Source of the DNA: Pyrus communis
Taxonomy: Eukaryota; Streptophyta; Magnoliopsida; Rosales; Rosaceae
Direction of reading: 5' to 3'
DNA length: 64,000 nucleotides
Assembly: GCF_963583255.1 (NCBI RefSeq)
Contig: NC_084816.1
Location: forward strand, 9,315,600-9,379,599
In this document: positions 44,135 to 57,143 of the stretch, piece by piece
Numbering within the stretch: the first letter of the stretch is position 1
How the letters are laid out: every line of letters begins with the position of its first letter
The notes under the pieces: generated by a model
The model's input: the letters and a program-made list of their open reading frames with translations, nothing else
Databases searched by the model: none
What the model was told of the DNA's origin: nothing
Translations under genes and position numbers: made by a program

Positions 44135-45696
44135 GATGTCTTCTTATCTCTCTATAGTCTATATCTTTGTAAACTTCAGGTCTATATATTGGGTTCCCGC
44201 TGTAAAAAAAAAAATATGATCAATGGAACTATGGAGGACTGATTTTGAAACCCTAGTTCAATCCTACATACAATTCAAATTCAGCTTTGATAGCCTTTAC
44301 AACTGAAGAAAAGATGAAAACTGAATAGAAAGGAGAAGGGATGCTACTGCTTCTTAGTTTCTCATATTTTCCTCTTAATTCATCTAGTATGAAATTTAAG
44401 TTGAACCGTGAACCCGGTTCTCAAAATGGCATCTGTTTGATGACAAGGTCACTGTCGTTCTGACACGGATTATAAACTGGGGCCCTCGGCTGAACCTTAC
44501 AATCGTGGGGGAAGGAAACACTGGCAATCGCTAATGAGGTACCTTGAGGTTTAAAAATATGACCACAGAGGACAAACCGATGTGCCTCAGCCACTCCCAC
44601 TGAGTCCCCGTTGGTTGTTTTAATAACTTGTTTGGGTCATACGAAACTTATTTATACGATTCTCAAAATTCAAAAAACCATAGGTCTAGATTTGCATTTT
44701 TGATATGTGCAAAGTGACAAACGTGAATTTTTGTAGTTCACAGAATAGAACTGGAACACGGTATCCCAAAACATAGAACAATAGAGTCAACTTTAATGCG
44801 ACAAGACAATACAATATAAGATGTTTAGACAATACAATATAAGATTAAACATCTTCTATCTACATATTACTATCATGTTTTCTTTTAGAAAAAAATTAAC
44901 ATGATAAAATGGAATAACATTTTTGGATCTGATGGTCTGTAGGACCCGAAGTTAACCACATGATGGAATCCAGATCATGAGAAGTAGCATTTGATTTTAA
45001 GTTTTAAATAGAAGGAACCGCCATTCCAGTGTAAGAGAGGATAAAATAAAGACCAGAGAGCATACCACGGCTCTGAAAAGCTTCGCTCAAGCACCAGCCA
45101 CCAAGAGGTTCAAGAATCAAACAGTTCCTGGAAAACAGGCAGACCAGAAAAGATTAAAGAACTATTAGTAAGTTTTACTGAAATGACGTCACCAAAAACA
45201 ATACCTGGCTGCAAATGAGAATGCTCATGTGAGTTTTGAGGTTGAAATTTATCAATCACCATATGCAACATCATGTATATCGATGAAAACTTTAGCCTGC
45301 ATGAATATCTTCAATCATCAGGTTCAAATTATAACTTCAGAAGATTAACAGATCCCAACCGTTTGGGATCAAAGATGAAATTCTGTATAGTCATCCAGCC
45401 CTATCCAACCGAACGCTCATATCATCTATCAGATCGACAATAACTAAACTATCCTGGCCACCAATGCAAAACATTCAGCCTAATGTTTATGCTTACTAAA
45501 ATGCTCTATACAACTTGGCTAATCCCGAATCTGCATTAAACATGGGTAAGTTTAATCCATAAAACAAAAAATAAAACAAATGATTATAAAAAAATTTAGA
45601 AATGGCAGGTACTGACCTGACCGTAATGGAGCCAACTAAATCTGCCTTTACAAACTCAGCAAGGACAAAGCTAAATCCTAAGATATACAATTCTGA
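42378..45696. other. 3.3-kb interval between FIT and SMG8
   Basis: No convincing protein gene. A (TC)21 run lies at 44091-44132. Bases 43377-43969 are less AT-rich and carry overlapping open frames on both strands. One plus frame, SIVREERLPKLTLQPHPSCR, runs to SGMHSFLSKHK and ends at 43969; a minus frame spans 43959-43564. I recognise neither. This could be a gene remnant or a non-coding transcript. The 45000-45690 part may be SMG8 3' UTR or downstream DNA. Confidence 0.4.
44091..44132 (+). repeat. (TC)21 microsatellite
   Basis: 42 bp of uninterrupted TC dinucleotides. Confidence 0.97.
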
Positions 45697-48600
45697 CTAT
45701 GTTAGAACTCCATCTTGACCAACACAGTTTCTCTTGGACATGACCTGCAATGTTGTCCCTTTTGTAATCCAAGCGGTTACTTCAGGTTGATGTTCGAAAC
45801 AACCAAGAGAATGTAAACTTCCATCTTCCAGTTGCACACCATACACAAATGGGAGTCTAAGGGTAATGAAACTCTCTGGAGGTAGAACCACTTGGGATCC
45901 GAGGTTGAACTGCAACTTCTGCTCACGTTCTGGGATTGAGGGAGGTAGAGATGATGCCTGCAAGTAAAATGATTGCAATAACATGAGAACAAAGATTTAA
46001 GTTTGTAAGAAATATCTAATAAAGAAAAAAGGGGGAAAATTGTGTAGAACTAGCAATACATTTTGAAAGAATAAAAACAGCAACAATGAACAGGTGCGTG
46101 TTACATGCACACTGAACAACAATAATAAACAACATGAAGGATTTGTGATTCTGAAACAGAAACTGAACCGAGAGATACTAGCAAACTGATTTATTAAGCT
46201 TAGAGAATTCTAACTATTCGGGTGTCAATTCTAACTCATCAGGTGTCAAATTGTAAAATAAAATATACCAATAAATTAAGGTAGGCAATATCATTAAGGT
46301 CATGCATACTATACTTGAGGAGGGATATAGAAATACCTCAAATTGTATAACTGGGCAAGTAGCTAATATCACTGGAAAGGGAGGTGTGACCTACAAGCAG
46401 AATCTTTAGTGAGCATCGGTAAGGGAGAAAAACATTAGCATAAAACCAAACCTCCTTTAGTTAGGTTAGGTATAGCATATTCTGGATATTAAAAATGGTG
46501 CTGCATATTTTAAATGCATGTAATAGGAAAAACCTTGTAGATAGCCAATCCAAAGCAATAAGCTTAATGACTAAAACAACCTACTTATTAACTATCTGTA
46601 GAATGTAATGAGAAAAATGGATTATAAGAAACATTCCATACCACAAAAACCCTTTGAAGCTGTGATATTGTGCCAGCAAACTTCGTCTTCAGTGAATTTT
46701 GCTTATCCCTAGAGAGCTTGCAGTGTGGGCAGTTCATATAGATTGGTAAATTTCTATTCAACATAGAGAAGGCACATCCACCATCATCAAGGCTAATCGA
46801 CTGAAAGCTCCCTTCAAGACGTTTGGACAAATTCTGGACTGGAGATGCATTAAAAGATGTGTGATTCTGCTCCTTCCCTGGTCCTGACTGCATTAGCCCA
46901 TCTATATGCAGATTACCAATAGTTACTATCTCTTTTGACTTAGTTACATGTCTCTCCTTATTTGCACCGGTAGCAGTAGCAATCCTATTTGAATTGCGGT
47001 GAACTTTACCATGGAAACCATTCCTACTCATTTTCGAATTATCCAGCAGGCTATGGTCTAAGTTTTCCTGAGATTCTTCAGGCAATTGATATGAGGACCC
47101 AAGCTCATGAAGATGCTCTGGATTTAATAGAAAACGGTGGCCATGGGGGCACTCATGCTCAAATCCAACATACACTACTACCTGTTTTAAAGAAGGGTTC
47201 ATTTTGAACTTTTCACCGCTATTCAGGTTAACAGGAACTACATTACTACCTATCTGTAGATAGGGGTCACCATTTGTGCTGTTGGTCTCACTAAAGTTTT
47301 CCTGAACAGATAAAACATCTTCAGATTTCCGATTTCTATTATCACTAGTCCGTTCTACACGCTGCTCCATTGTCCTAGTTTTCTTGATAATCTTATCTAA
47401 ACCCAATGAAGACTTTTTCCTCGGCTGGATAGGAGGAAATCCTGAATCTACAGTCGCTGTTCCAGCGACAACCTCAGAAAAAGCTTTACGCATGGTAAAA
47501 TTGGGAAGACCTTTCCCAAAACTGATTTTATTATCATCAGACACTACGTCCTCTGCAGGTTTTCTATGACTTGCTACTCCAGATTTTAACTCCCCTGTGT
47601 ACAACTGCACACCAGCTTTAGATTCAAACTTGAGGTTGGATTCTGACCTAACTACTGAACCTTGTTGCACTGCACTGGTAGGTAACTCATTCAGGCTTTT
47701 CTGCTTTCCCAAATGTATTATCCATTTCAAAAGAAACTTCTGAGTGGAAGAAAACCCGCTTTGAAGCAAGCCTTTAGAAGGTTCATAGTACTTTGCAGCA
47801 CCAATGCGGACCAAATTCCATGAGGAAGGTTGAATAGGGCCTGTATTGCTTACTTCAGGCAGTTGAAGTGTGGGAAGGTGCTTGTCACAATCTGGGAAGC
47901 AATTGAAAGTAATGTTTGCTGACTCGAAGTCAAAAGGATCAGATCTTAGCTTCCGTGAACGACCACAAGAACATGCATGAAGGAAAACATATCCACTGGA
48001 ATGTTGCTTCACAGGAACTCCTGAAAGTGATTCACTAGCTTCAACATCATGTCTCTGGTGCATACACGGTTTTCCAGTCAAACTAACGGCATCACACAGT
48101 TGCCTTCCAGATTTCCAGATGGATGTGCATTCATCCTCCAACTTTTTTGCAAACTGTTGCACTGCATGTCCTTTCACCATTGAATGGAAAGCTTGCAAAG
48201 CCTTCTCTAGATGGGCTTCATGCTGTGAAGTTGGGTAACAAGCAGGCAAGTCTTTGAGATAAACCTCTTTAGCAGCTGGAAGAGTCCTTTCACACCACAA
48301 AATTGAAAATTTTGTGTTTAGCCTTTTACCATTCTCCAGGCAAGATACTGCTAAATCTAGAGGATCCGTACCTTTTGAAGAAACTCCTTCAGCCTGCTGA
48401 GGAACAGTGTTTCTTAGGCGAAGTTTTCGTTTGCTAATTTCAGTTTCATATAAGCACCCACCTTTTGCAGAAAGAACTCCATCAAGAATTTGTTGACTGG
48501 AAGATAACCAAATTTGGAAATTTGGAAGTTCAGGAGTAGACATCGTCTTTCCAGATGCAGCGGATGAAGATGCAGCAGATGAAGATGCAGCTGATGCAGC

Positions 48601-50350
48601 GGCAACAGCTGCAGCAACAGCAACCATACCTACACCAGCAGTTGAACCACTACTGGAATTATTTACCGGTCCCCCCCTACCTCTTAGAATATCAGATTGT
48701 CTGTAAATAAAATCCTTGACTGATATGATATCCTCTTTGCTTGCATTCTGACCATGACTTTCAAGCAGAAGAGAATCTGAGGTTGCCTTCCCATTCAAAA
48801 CATCTTCCACAAGTCCTGTGGCAAATTCAAGAGATTCACCTCTCTGATTCGTAGACCTATCTAACAATAGGACAGCCCTTGATGCATCAAGGGAGAATAA
48901 AGGTGCTGAATTTGAAGCACCCCCGCTTCTTGACCCCGCATGACTGCTTTCAGAACCTGAGAGTGTTCTACACTTCTTAATTAAGAAACGAATCTGTGCT
49001 TCAAGGGATGAATGCAGTTTCTTCCGAAAACTGCCCTCAGATTTACTCACAGGGCGGGCAAGCACAACCACTGAACCCGAACCTTTAACAGGCAAGCTTG
49101 GCCTTGCTAAACTGTTCACACTAGACGATTGATTAAGTGAGGATGTATCTGCTGACTCCTCCAGATTAGAACTGGGATTTGGCGCATTACAGAAATCATC
49201 AATAAAAACAAACAGTGTGACTGGGGTACACTGTCCTGGGAACAAAGAAGTGTAGGAACCTAAACCTGACATAAGTGAAATGGAAGAAGCATTGCGAGTC
49301 AAGATGCCACCACTTCTACCTTGAGAAGAATTGCTAGTGGAGGTAGCGGATGTGGTAGGCCGTGAAGATGACGATGAAGGTGGCCTGGACGATGTTGGCT
49401 GCACAGTTCTAGATCTCACAAACGGAGCCAAAGCATGCTTGGCAGTTTGTAACACTCGAAACTTTTGTAGGAGTTGCGAATCAAACTGTGATCCCTCCAG
49501 AATATATACTATTACATGGCAAACCTGCATTACTCATTGGGTTAATCACAGTTAAATTAACCATTCACCGACATTCGTATCTCCTAAACATTAAAACCTC
49601 AAAACTTCCTTTTCAAAATTTTAACTGCTCCAATACAAAAACTGGTCATGTACTGAGTACAGATTAGTTCTTGTACTAGCAACTAGATACAAAACAATGC
49701 CCACGAAACCCGTTGTCTGCGAAATTTTCACACAGATTTTTTGCAATACTCCGATGTTTATACACAATTATAGAATCCATTTCTGTTAATTTCTGTACTA
49801 CACCATAACATATCACAATCCCAATATCTGAACTGAAATGCTTCCTCTAAGAAAAAGAGAGAGAACCAAAAAAGCAACAACTTACAGAGAACATGAAGAG
49901 CAGCGCCTGAAGGTCCCGAAAGTCATGCTCTTCCACTGGAGAGTCAAAACCCGACCTGGAACCCGAGAACCCATCAGCCACGGCGGGGCACCGGGTAGAG
50001 CAGAACTGCAAAAACAGAATGCCTTTTTTCTGTTCATGGAAGTAACTGATTCTTCGCCACCTAAACCAGTCCCTGAGCTCCTCTTTGTCAAGAAAGAGGC
50101 TTTTGTCGAGATTGCCCGACCCGAACACGTTGGAGTCGAGGATCCGGTTGATGAGTTGAGCAGAGTCGTCGGGGCTCCGGCCAATGAAGCCCACGACGAC
50201 AACACCGTCGGAAGAGGGAGGGTCTGCGGAGGAGGGAAGCGGAAGGGTTTGGGTGGGTGAATTGGAAGTGGGTTTGGCGGTGGGTGTAGGAGGTGGGCGG
50301 ACTAGGACCCGCATGGATGATGGGTTTAGGTTTGGGTTGGGGGTGCCCAT
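45697..50350 (-). CDS. SMG8: SMG8, nonsense-mediated mRNA decay factor
   Basis: Four exons with GT/AG borders and matching phases: 50350-49886, 49524-46642, 46390-46337, 45957-45697; about 1220 residues. Exon 1 gives a Pro/Thr-rich start and then VVVVGFIGRSPDDSAQLINR, the opening of the SMG8/SMG9 G-domain-like fold. Exon 2 (961 codons) has the Ser-rich linker, VTLFVFIDDFCNAPN, an Ala/Ser tract (AVAAASAASSSAASSSAAS), a Cys-rich part (VFLHACSCGRSRKLRSDPFD) and VYVGFEHECPHGHRFLLNPE. Exons 3-4 end with VTPPFPVILATCPVIQFE, then LPPESFITLRLPFVYGVQLE. SMG8 binds SMG9 and the kinase SMG1, and restrains SMG1 phosphorylation of UPF1 during cytoplasmic mRNA surveillance (animal data). The gene is divergent from CSD2 with 871 bp between start codons. 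Confidence 0.92.
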
Positions 50351-51221
50351 GGATGCAAATTGGAAGCTCCAGGATTCTGGTTATTTGGTTTGGTTTATTT
50401 GGACTTCCATTGACAACGGATACAGAGTAAAAGGAGGAACCTATAAAGCGAAATATAAGAGCGTGAGAATCACACAACATTTTTTTATTTTTTACTTTTT
50501 TGGTAACATATAAACAAAATATCGAAGTTAACATATAAACCTACAAAAATGGGCCTAAAACACAACAAAAACACTAAAAAGCCCAAAAACAGTTGGGCCG
50601 AAATTAAAACACATCATTTGAAACCAGAAGCTTCTACTGCTTTCTACGGACACAATTCCAGGCAATTCATCCGATTCCTTGTCGACCAGCGAGAGTCACC
50701 TCCTTAGACGCCACATCCAACCCCGATTTGCTATCTGAGCACAGCCATAAATGAGGCGAATTTTTCTTTTAGTTAAGGGCCAAGTTGTTACGCTAAAGTG
50801 TTTGTAAAGTGATTTGGGCTTTGCAGGATAATTGGATTAGGCTAATTTATGTTCCAATAGTAACGACATAAGGATCAAATCTTTTGGTTGGTATCCAAAC
50901 AAAAAATTAACTTAATATAATTTGTAGCTCAATTGATAAAGAATTTTCACCACCTGAAGCTCTGAATCCGATTTTCGCTATCCCAAAATTAAAACTAAAA
51001 ACATTAAGAATAAAAATTTGGGTCCGAAATGGTATCAATATAAAGGAAACCACTTTTTACAGCACAAAATAGAGAGCGGTTAAACCCAGAATCTTCCGAA
51101 AGCTGTCGAAAAGAAGGAACCAAAGTCCCAAATAAAACACCAAAAGCGCCCGAGTGGCAGCTCCTCACTCTCATTTTATCATCTCAACCGCCCCCAGCCA
51201 CCACCCAATCCAAAGCAAACA
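50351..51221. other. shared intergenic region between divergent SMG8 and CSD2
   Basis: Must hold both promoters. An ATATAAAG lies near 51038, about 180 bp before the CSD2 ATG. No repeat or extra gene is seen. The downstream half contains GC-richer leader sequence (AACCGCCCCCAGCCACCACC). Confidence 0.45.
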
Positions 51222-54200
51222 ATGCAAGCAGCTTCGGCGGTCATGGCAGCTCAGACTGTGATGCCTTCATCCCCCACTCTCTTCTCCCAGCTTAAAAACC
51301 CTAACCCTCGCTCAATTCCTCATTCCTCCTTCCATGGCGTCTCCCTCAAGCTCCCACTCAAATCCCAATCCATGTCCTTCGCCGCCGCCGCCCCTAAGCC
51401 CCTCACCGTCGTCGCCGCCACCAAGAAAGCCGTCGCTGTTCTCAAGGGCACTTCCAGTGTTGAAGGAGTCGTTACCTTGAGCCAAGAAGACGATGGTATC
51501 TTCTTTAACTCTGCCCCTTCAATTTGTGATTGCGCTATCGATATCTGTTTCCTTACTCTGATATGGGTTTTCGATACTATTCCTGAATATTGGTTTATAT
51601 TCTTAAATGGTCAACTCTGCTAGGTTTAATCTCATATTGTTTTATGTCTAAGAGAATGGAAATGTTGAAAAGATTGTGTGTCGGTTTGAATTTTTCGCGG
51701 TTTAGAACTAAATTTGGATTCTGCATAATGGGTAGTGAATAGGTTGTTTGGACTTAAAGCAATAGTTTAATCTGTAGATTTTCTTGTTATCTAGTTTCAA
51801 CTAATATTTGTTGATAATTTGAAGATGTGGGTACTCAAATCTTCCCAGACTCGGATTATATTTGATTTAGTTGATTGCTCTTTCAATTGTTCCTTTAATT
51901 GTGTGTGATTGGTCTGCATTCCGTACTCAGAAACTTGCGTTATCTGCACTCATAATTTCAGTGACATTTGATGGTGCAATGACTGCTTATGACTGATTGT
52001 GTTTTACTGTTCTTAGGTCCTACAACCGTGAATGTTCGTATTACTGGACTTACTCCCGGGCCTCATGGGTTCCACTTGGTAAGTGTTTTTGAATTAGCTT
52101 TTGGCATCTGTGGATTAGTAAACTTGTTTCTAAGTGTTTCTCTTTCTTGTGTAGCATGAGTATGGTGATACGACAAATGGATGCATATCCACAGGTAGGA
52201 TCAACTTAAGCTTAAAGTGTTAGGGTTATAATATTATGTTATATTTGTGATTCTATTTTGATGTCATTCTAATGAATTTCTTTTCCCCTTACTAGGAGCA
52301 CATTTCAATCCTAAACAGTTGACACATGGTGCTCCTGAGGATGAAATCCGTCATGCGGGTGACCTGGGAAACATAGTTGCCAATGCTGATGGTAATTTCA
52401 TATTTTAATTCCCTTTTCTAACTTTTTTTTTTTTCCAATATCACAATCCAGTTAATGTACTAAGTGATTTATTGTGGGGATGCAGGGGTGGCAGAGGCAA
52501 CAATCGTGGATAACCAGGTAATCAGCTTGGGTAATACTTTCCTATAAGAATGTGTGTACCTTTAGGGCATGTTTATCTTTATCTTCATACAAGTTTTGGT
52601 TTGGTGTCTGACATTTTTATGTTTTTTGGTACCGTATTCACCTTAGTAGTATTTGATTACTAAGATTTTGGTTTTGGCTAAAATTTGTAGATACCATTAA
52701 CTGGTCCTAATGCTGTAATTGGAAGAGCACTTGTCGTTCATGAGCTTGAGGATGATCTTGGAAAGGGTAAGTATGTTTATAATCAACTTGTTGAAGAAAC
52801 TTGTTACTGCATTTAAAGCATAAGTGGAGAAATTTTACGTGCAATGGTAGTGTATGGTTGGCACTGGAAATTAACTCTTTTTATCCTTTTGAACAAACCA
52901 TTTGGGTGGGTAATGACAAGAAAAGTTTTTCGTTCCCTTCCATTTTCATTTGTTGGGGGATGTAGAGAAGCAAGTTACTACCCTTGATGTTTCTTCCTCC
53001 CTCTTTGTATTACTTTCCCCAATCACATTTGGTTTGCATTTGTAGGTGGACATGAACTCAGTCTGAGCACTGGCAATGCAGGTGGAAGATTGGCATGTGG
53101 TAAGCAAGAAAATTTGACTTACAATTTATTTCTCTGTTCTTGTTAATCCCTTTTCTGTTTTACTGTTTGAAAGAAGATTGTATGTTGTTCCTTTTTCTAG
53201 TTGTGAGTTGGAAGAATATGATAAATTGATGATGAGGAATAATATTCTCAGGAAATAGGGTAATTATTTCATTAGACATGGGCCTTTGTGCATAATTATT
53301 TCATTAGATGTAGCACGACAGGTTTTCCTCTAATGTATGCTTTTATGATGAGTGATAAACTAAAAGAAAATGCCCATGACTAACTTGTGTTAAGGTGCTA
53401 TAACATATGAAATTTGTGATCAACAAGTTTGTTATGCATAGAGCCTCCGGAAACATTATACCTTTTATTAACGTTCTATTGGGTAAATTTGAGGGATAAG
53501 CTTTTATATTTGTGCATGTCTTTCTGTGTGTGCGTGTAGCATAAAATTAGTAACTCTTTCAAAACCACTAAACATTTTCCATGTTTAATAAGGGTCTTGA
53601 GAAACCTTGATATTATTAGCTTCAGTGTTTTACTGTATCTTGTATATATGGATAATTTTAAATCAATAAATAAAAATGTACAGGCCATGTTTTCTGTTGA
53701 ATTATATCCGAAACTTTGTAATTGTTTCAATAAAAACACAGCCAACTGATTTAACTAAAAAATTGTTGGAATGATGAATTGCAAATCTTGTATCTGTTGA
53801 TGAATTCTTTTTTGTCCCAACCTATGGGTGGAAATTCCTATATGGCCGAGCATGTGGATGCCTGTTGCAGTCTATAATACTTGAAGGACATAATCCAATT
53901 GATAAGGTGACTTCAAATATGACATATTTTGTTGGGAACTCAGACATGGGTTTGGGCCAAATAGTTTCTGTATGGGAGTCATCTGAGATACTTATATGTT
54001 GATAAATGGCTAGATCGTAATAGATTATAGATGCATTCATGGAGCCGTTCTGCTTATTTAATGGGTCATCAATTACAATTATTCTAGGATTAATTTCTCT
54101 CATCATTAGCCTCATAAAGGAGGTTTTCAGAACCGTTCAGAGAATCCCTCTCTCATTCTCTCTCCTATTAAATTGTAATTCTAGTGAATAGTTAGTAAAC

Positions 54201-54926
54201 AGTGCAAAGGGGATTGGGTTGAGAGTGAGTATCTTGTGCATTTCGTTCCGGTCATAGTAACGGCGGCCTATTCTTCATTATTTTTCCATCGCGTAGTGCT
54301 CTTTAAATGATAGGCTTTGGTAACAACATTATCGATACACATAATGGTTTATATTAGGCATACAACAGCTATGTTCAACATAGGAAGAAAGGAAGCAGTG
54401 TATGGTTCCCCCCCTCACCCCACCCCCCCCACCCCCCTCCCTCCCTTACCATCTTAGCTAGTTTGTAGTCCGGTGAATGTCACTTCTAAGCGTACTATTT
54501 GTTATTCTCCCGGCTGTGGAACCAATTCCCACATCAAAAAATCTGGGCCTAGACATCTTGTAGTTGGACACACACTCAGACACATGCATTTCAGTCATAT
54601 CCTAGTTAATTACTATGGAGGATGGTTAAGCAGATGATAATTAAGAAAATGGTTTCCAAGTTTTTCTGGACATGCTGTGTGTTTACGTAAAAAAGTACAG
54701 TTGCTTTAATTCTACAGGTACATGTGCCGATATTGGTTGAACTTTCTTTTGTGAATTCCATAATCACTGTATCATTGAGTTTTAACTTGAATATGTTCTC
54801 CAACACTGCAGCATACATGTAACTTCTCGTAGGCTTGTTTCCGTAATTTCATTAAATTCTTCAATTTTCTTCACTTTTTGTTGTGATCTTGTGTGTGCAG
54901 GTGTGGTAGGTTTGACACCGGTGTAA
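51222..54926 (+). CDS. CSD2: chloroplastic Cu/Zn superoxide dismutase
   Basis: Eight exons with consistent phases: 51222-51495, 52017-52078, 52155-52194, 52296-52391, 52486-52517, 52691-52766, 53046-53099, 54901-54926; 219 residues. The first ~65 residues are a Ser/Pro/Ala-rich plastid transit peptide ([20 protein letters not shown]). The mature part starts [20 protein letters not shown]. Metal ligands are visible: FHLHEYGD (Cu), GAHFNP (bridging His), HAGDLGN (Zn) and [12 protein letters not shown] (Cu). The disulfide cysteines are in TTNGCISTG and GRLACGVVG. It ends LTPV, as in the family. It dismutates superoxide to hydrogen peroxide and oxygen in the chloroplast stroma. The last intron is long (1.8 kb), the others are 76-521 bp. 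Probably under miR398 control (separate entry). Confidence 0.96.
52354..52375 (+). promoter_or_regulatory. probable miR398 target site in CSD2 exon 4
   Basis: The coding stretch GCGGGTGACCTGGGAAAC (over RHAGDLGNI) is complementary to miR398 with the mismatches and bulge typical of CSD2 genes. In other plants copper shortage induces miR398, which cuts CSD mRNAs (established). Cleavage here is inferred from the sequence. Confidence 0.7.
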
Positions 54927-56303
54927 TCGGAACTTCCTTTCCAATCAGTCTGCTATGTAGAATTGGCTGCTGTCGTGCTAGAGTTTGTCATATAGAACTT
55001 AAACTATTTAGGGTGTAATGTTAAATTATGGACAAATTCATCATAACATTTGTGGAGTATTTTGATCTTAATAAACTTTGAGTTGCTATGTTTGCAACAT
55101 AAATGGAGAACTCGCGATTGACTTTTGGAAGCAGCGAGATTGGATTTATAATGTTCTTTCATCCCATAAGATTGAGCACGATTCTTGAGTCGAGTATGCC
55201 TGATTGAGCACAATTTTCTTCACTTTTCATAGCATTCTTTTATCGAATGCGCACAATGCTACGTGCGCATTCAATAAAATTAGAATGGCACATGCAAGAT
55301 TTCATGCTGTGAGTGCAAGGATGCATATAAATGAACTAGAGTTGCACCGTTCGATAAGATTGAGCATAACTCTATAGTGTTGTTACCGTAATTCACCGGA
55401 TTTGGATTGTGAATGGCATAGTTCGAGACTGATTACCTGACCGGTATGTGCAAACAGTCATGAAAACCTAGGCGGCAAGACGCCGGGTTCTGTTTTTTCG
55501 GTTTGGTGGTAATGAAAGGGAGGGAGGGAGGGAGGTTTTGTTTTTGGCCTTCTATTTTGGACAAAGGAAGAGTTATAAAAGAGCAGAAGGCTTAGTTTTG
55601 CCTTTTGTTTCTTCTATTTTCTGGTTCAAGGGACCTCAAGTGGCATAACAAACTTCCAAGCATGAAGCCGGGCTGCTCAACCAGCTTGCTTTCTCTTGTC
55701 ACAACTTGTCTGTTCATATGATTCTAGTCCATTGCCTTTTAACCTCATAAATAATTAGACCTATAAGTAGATTAAATTTGTCAAAGATCTACTGGCGGTT
55801 TGTAATGGAGAGTCCACATTGACATTGATAATTGAATAGAAGGTAATACTCTTAGCTACCAGAGTTACAAGCCCGACAATATTGACATTGTTTGAGACTA
55901 TGCTAACTTGTTATAGTTGTCTTGTGAACTCTCTTTTTAAGGGTACACTTGACACCATGAACTCTATCCAACCTTCTTGTTAGTTGATAGTGATTAGTCA
56001 ACTTTAATCACGAGTTGTTTTACATTAACTCGGGGTCCTACACAAATAGCTAGACACACTAGGCTTAGTAGGCTAAGCTCATAATTTTAATCAACACGTA
56101 GCTGGTGGGATTCGTGCCATCATTCTGGTAAGTGTAGCCAACAAACTGTTTCTCTTGTACCAGATCTAATAAGCATCTCATCAATCGGAATTGCCGGACC
56201 TATCTTAGGCTCGAGGGAATAATATAATAGGGTTTAAATTTCGCGATTGATCTCCGTCGTTTAGGTCAGGTTTTATTTAGTCCTACAATTTTTGTGACTG
56301 TTG

Positions 56304-56340
<37 letters not shown>

Positions 56341-56356
56341 CGATATTTATTGAACA
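54927..56356. other. intergenic interval downstream of CSD2
   Basis: The first ~150 bp is likely CSD2 3' UTR (AATAAACTTTG at about 55071 could act as a poly-A signal). The rest has no gene; a long T-run lies at about 56309-56337, just before the Harbinger element. Confidence 0.45.
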
Positions 56357-57143
56357 TAAGAGCAACTCCAGCGTTGGAGCCCTCCCCCTGGCAATGCACT
56401 ATTCAATCCACCTAATGAACAGTAACTGCCCTTAATAAACAGTAAATAGCCCTGGCAATAGAATTTGCATCTCCACCGTTACACTTCAATAGCCATGACA
56501 ATAGGCAATAAAATATTAGTATTTTTTATTTATAAAATAATACAAAATAATTTTAATTGTAATATCAGATAAGATTTTTAATCGTTCTCGTTGCGCCACG
56601 TGTCATTATCCGAAGTATTATTAAATAATACAAAATAATTTTATTTGTAATTTCGGATAAGATTTTTAATCGTTGTCGTTACGCCACTTGTCATAAAATC
56701 CGAAAAGACAATTATTGGAGATGGATTTCCGATAAATTTTTTAATCGTACTCGTTATGCCATGTGTCATTATCTGAAAATACAATTATTGGTGATGGATT
56801 TCTGATAAGATTTTTAACCAATCACGTCGCGCCACGTGTCATAATCTGTTCACAATCTTTGAGGATAGATTTCCATCAGATTTTTAACGAATGACGGCAT
56901 GCCACGTGTCATAATCTGTACACAATCTTTGAGGATAGATTTCCATCAGATTTGTAACGAATGACGGCATGCCACGTGGCATTATGTACAACCTAATCCT
57001 TTCTGAATCCTCTATATAATCCACCATCCATCCTCACAAATCTCACACCAATTTTCTCAAGGTCTCTATCATTATTCATAGTTTCTGCTTCCTTATTCAC
57101 AAAAATCTGTATCATTATTCATAGTTTCTGTTTCTTTCTTACA

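Noticed and set aside
46989..49555. Plus-strand frames opposite SMG8
   Set aside because: Shadows of the long SMG8 exon; no family features and no independent start context.
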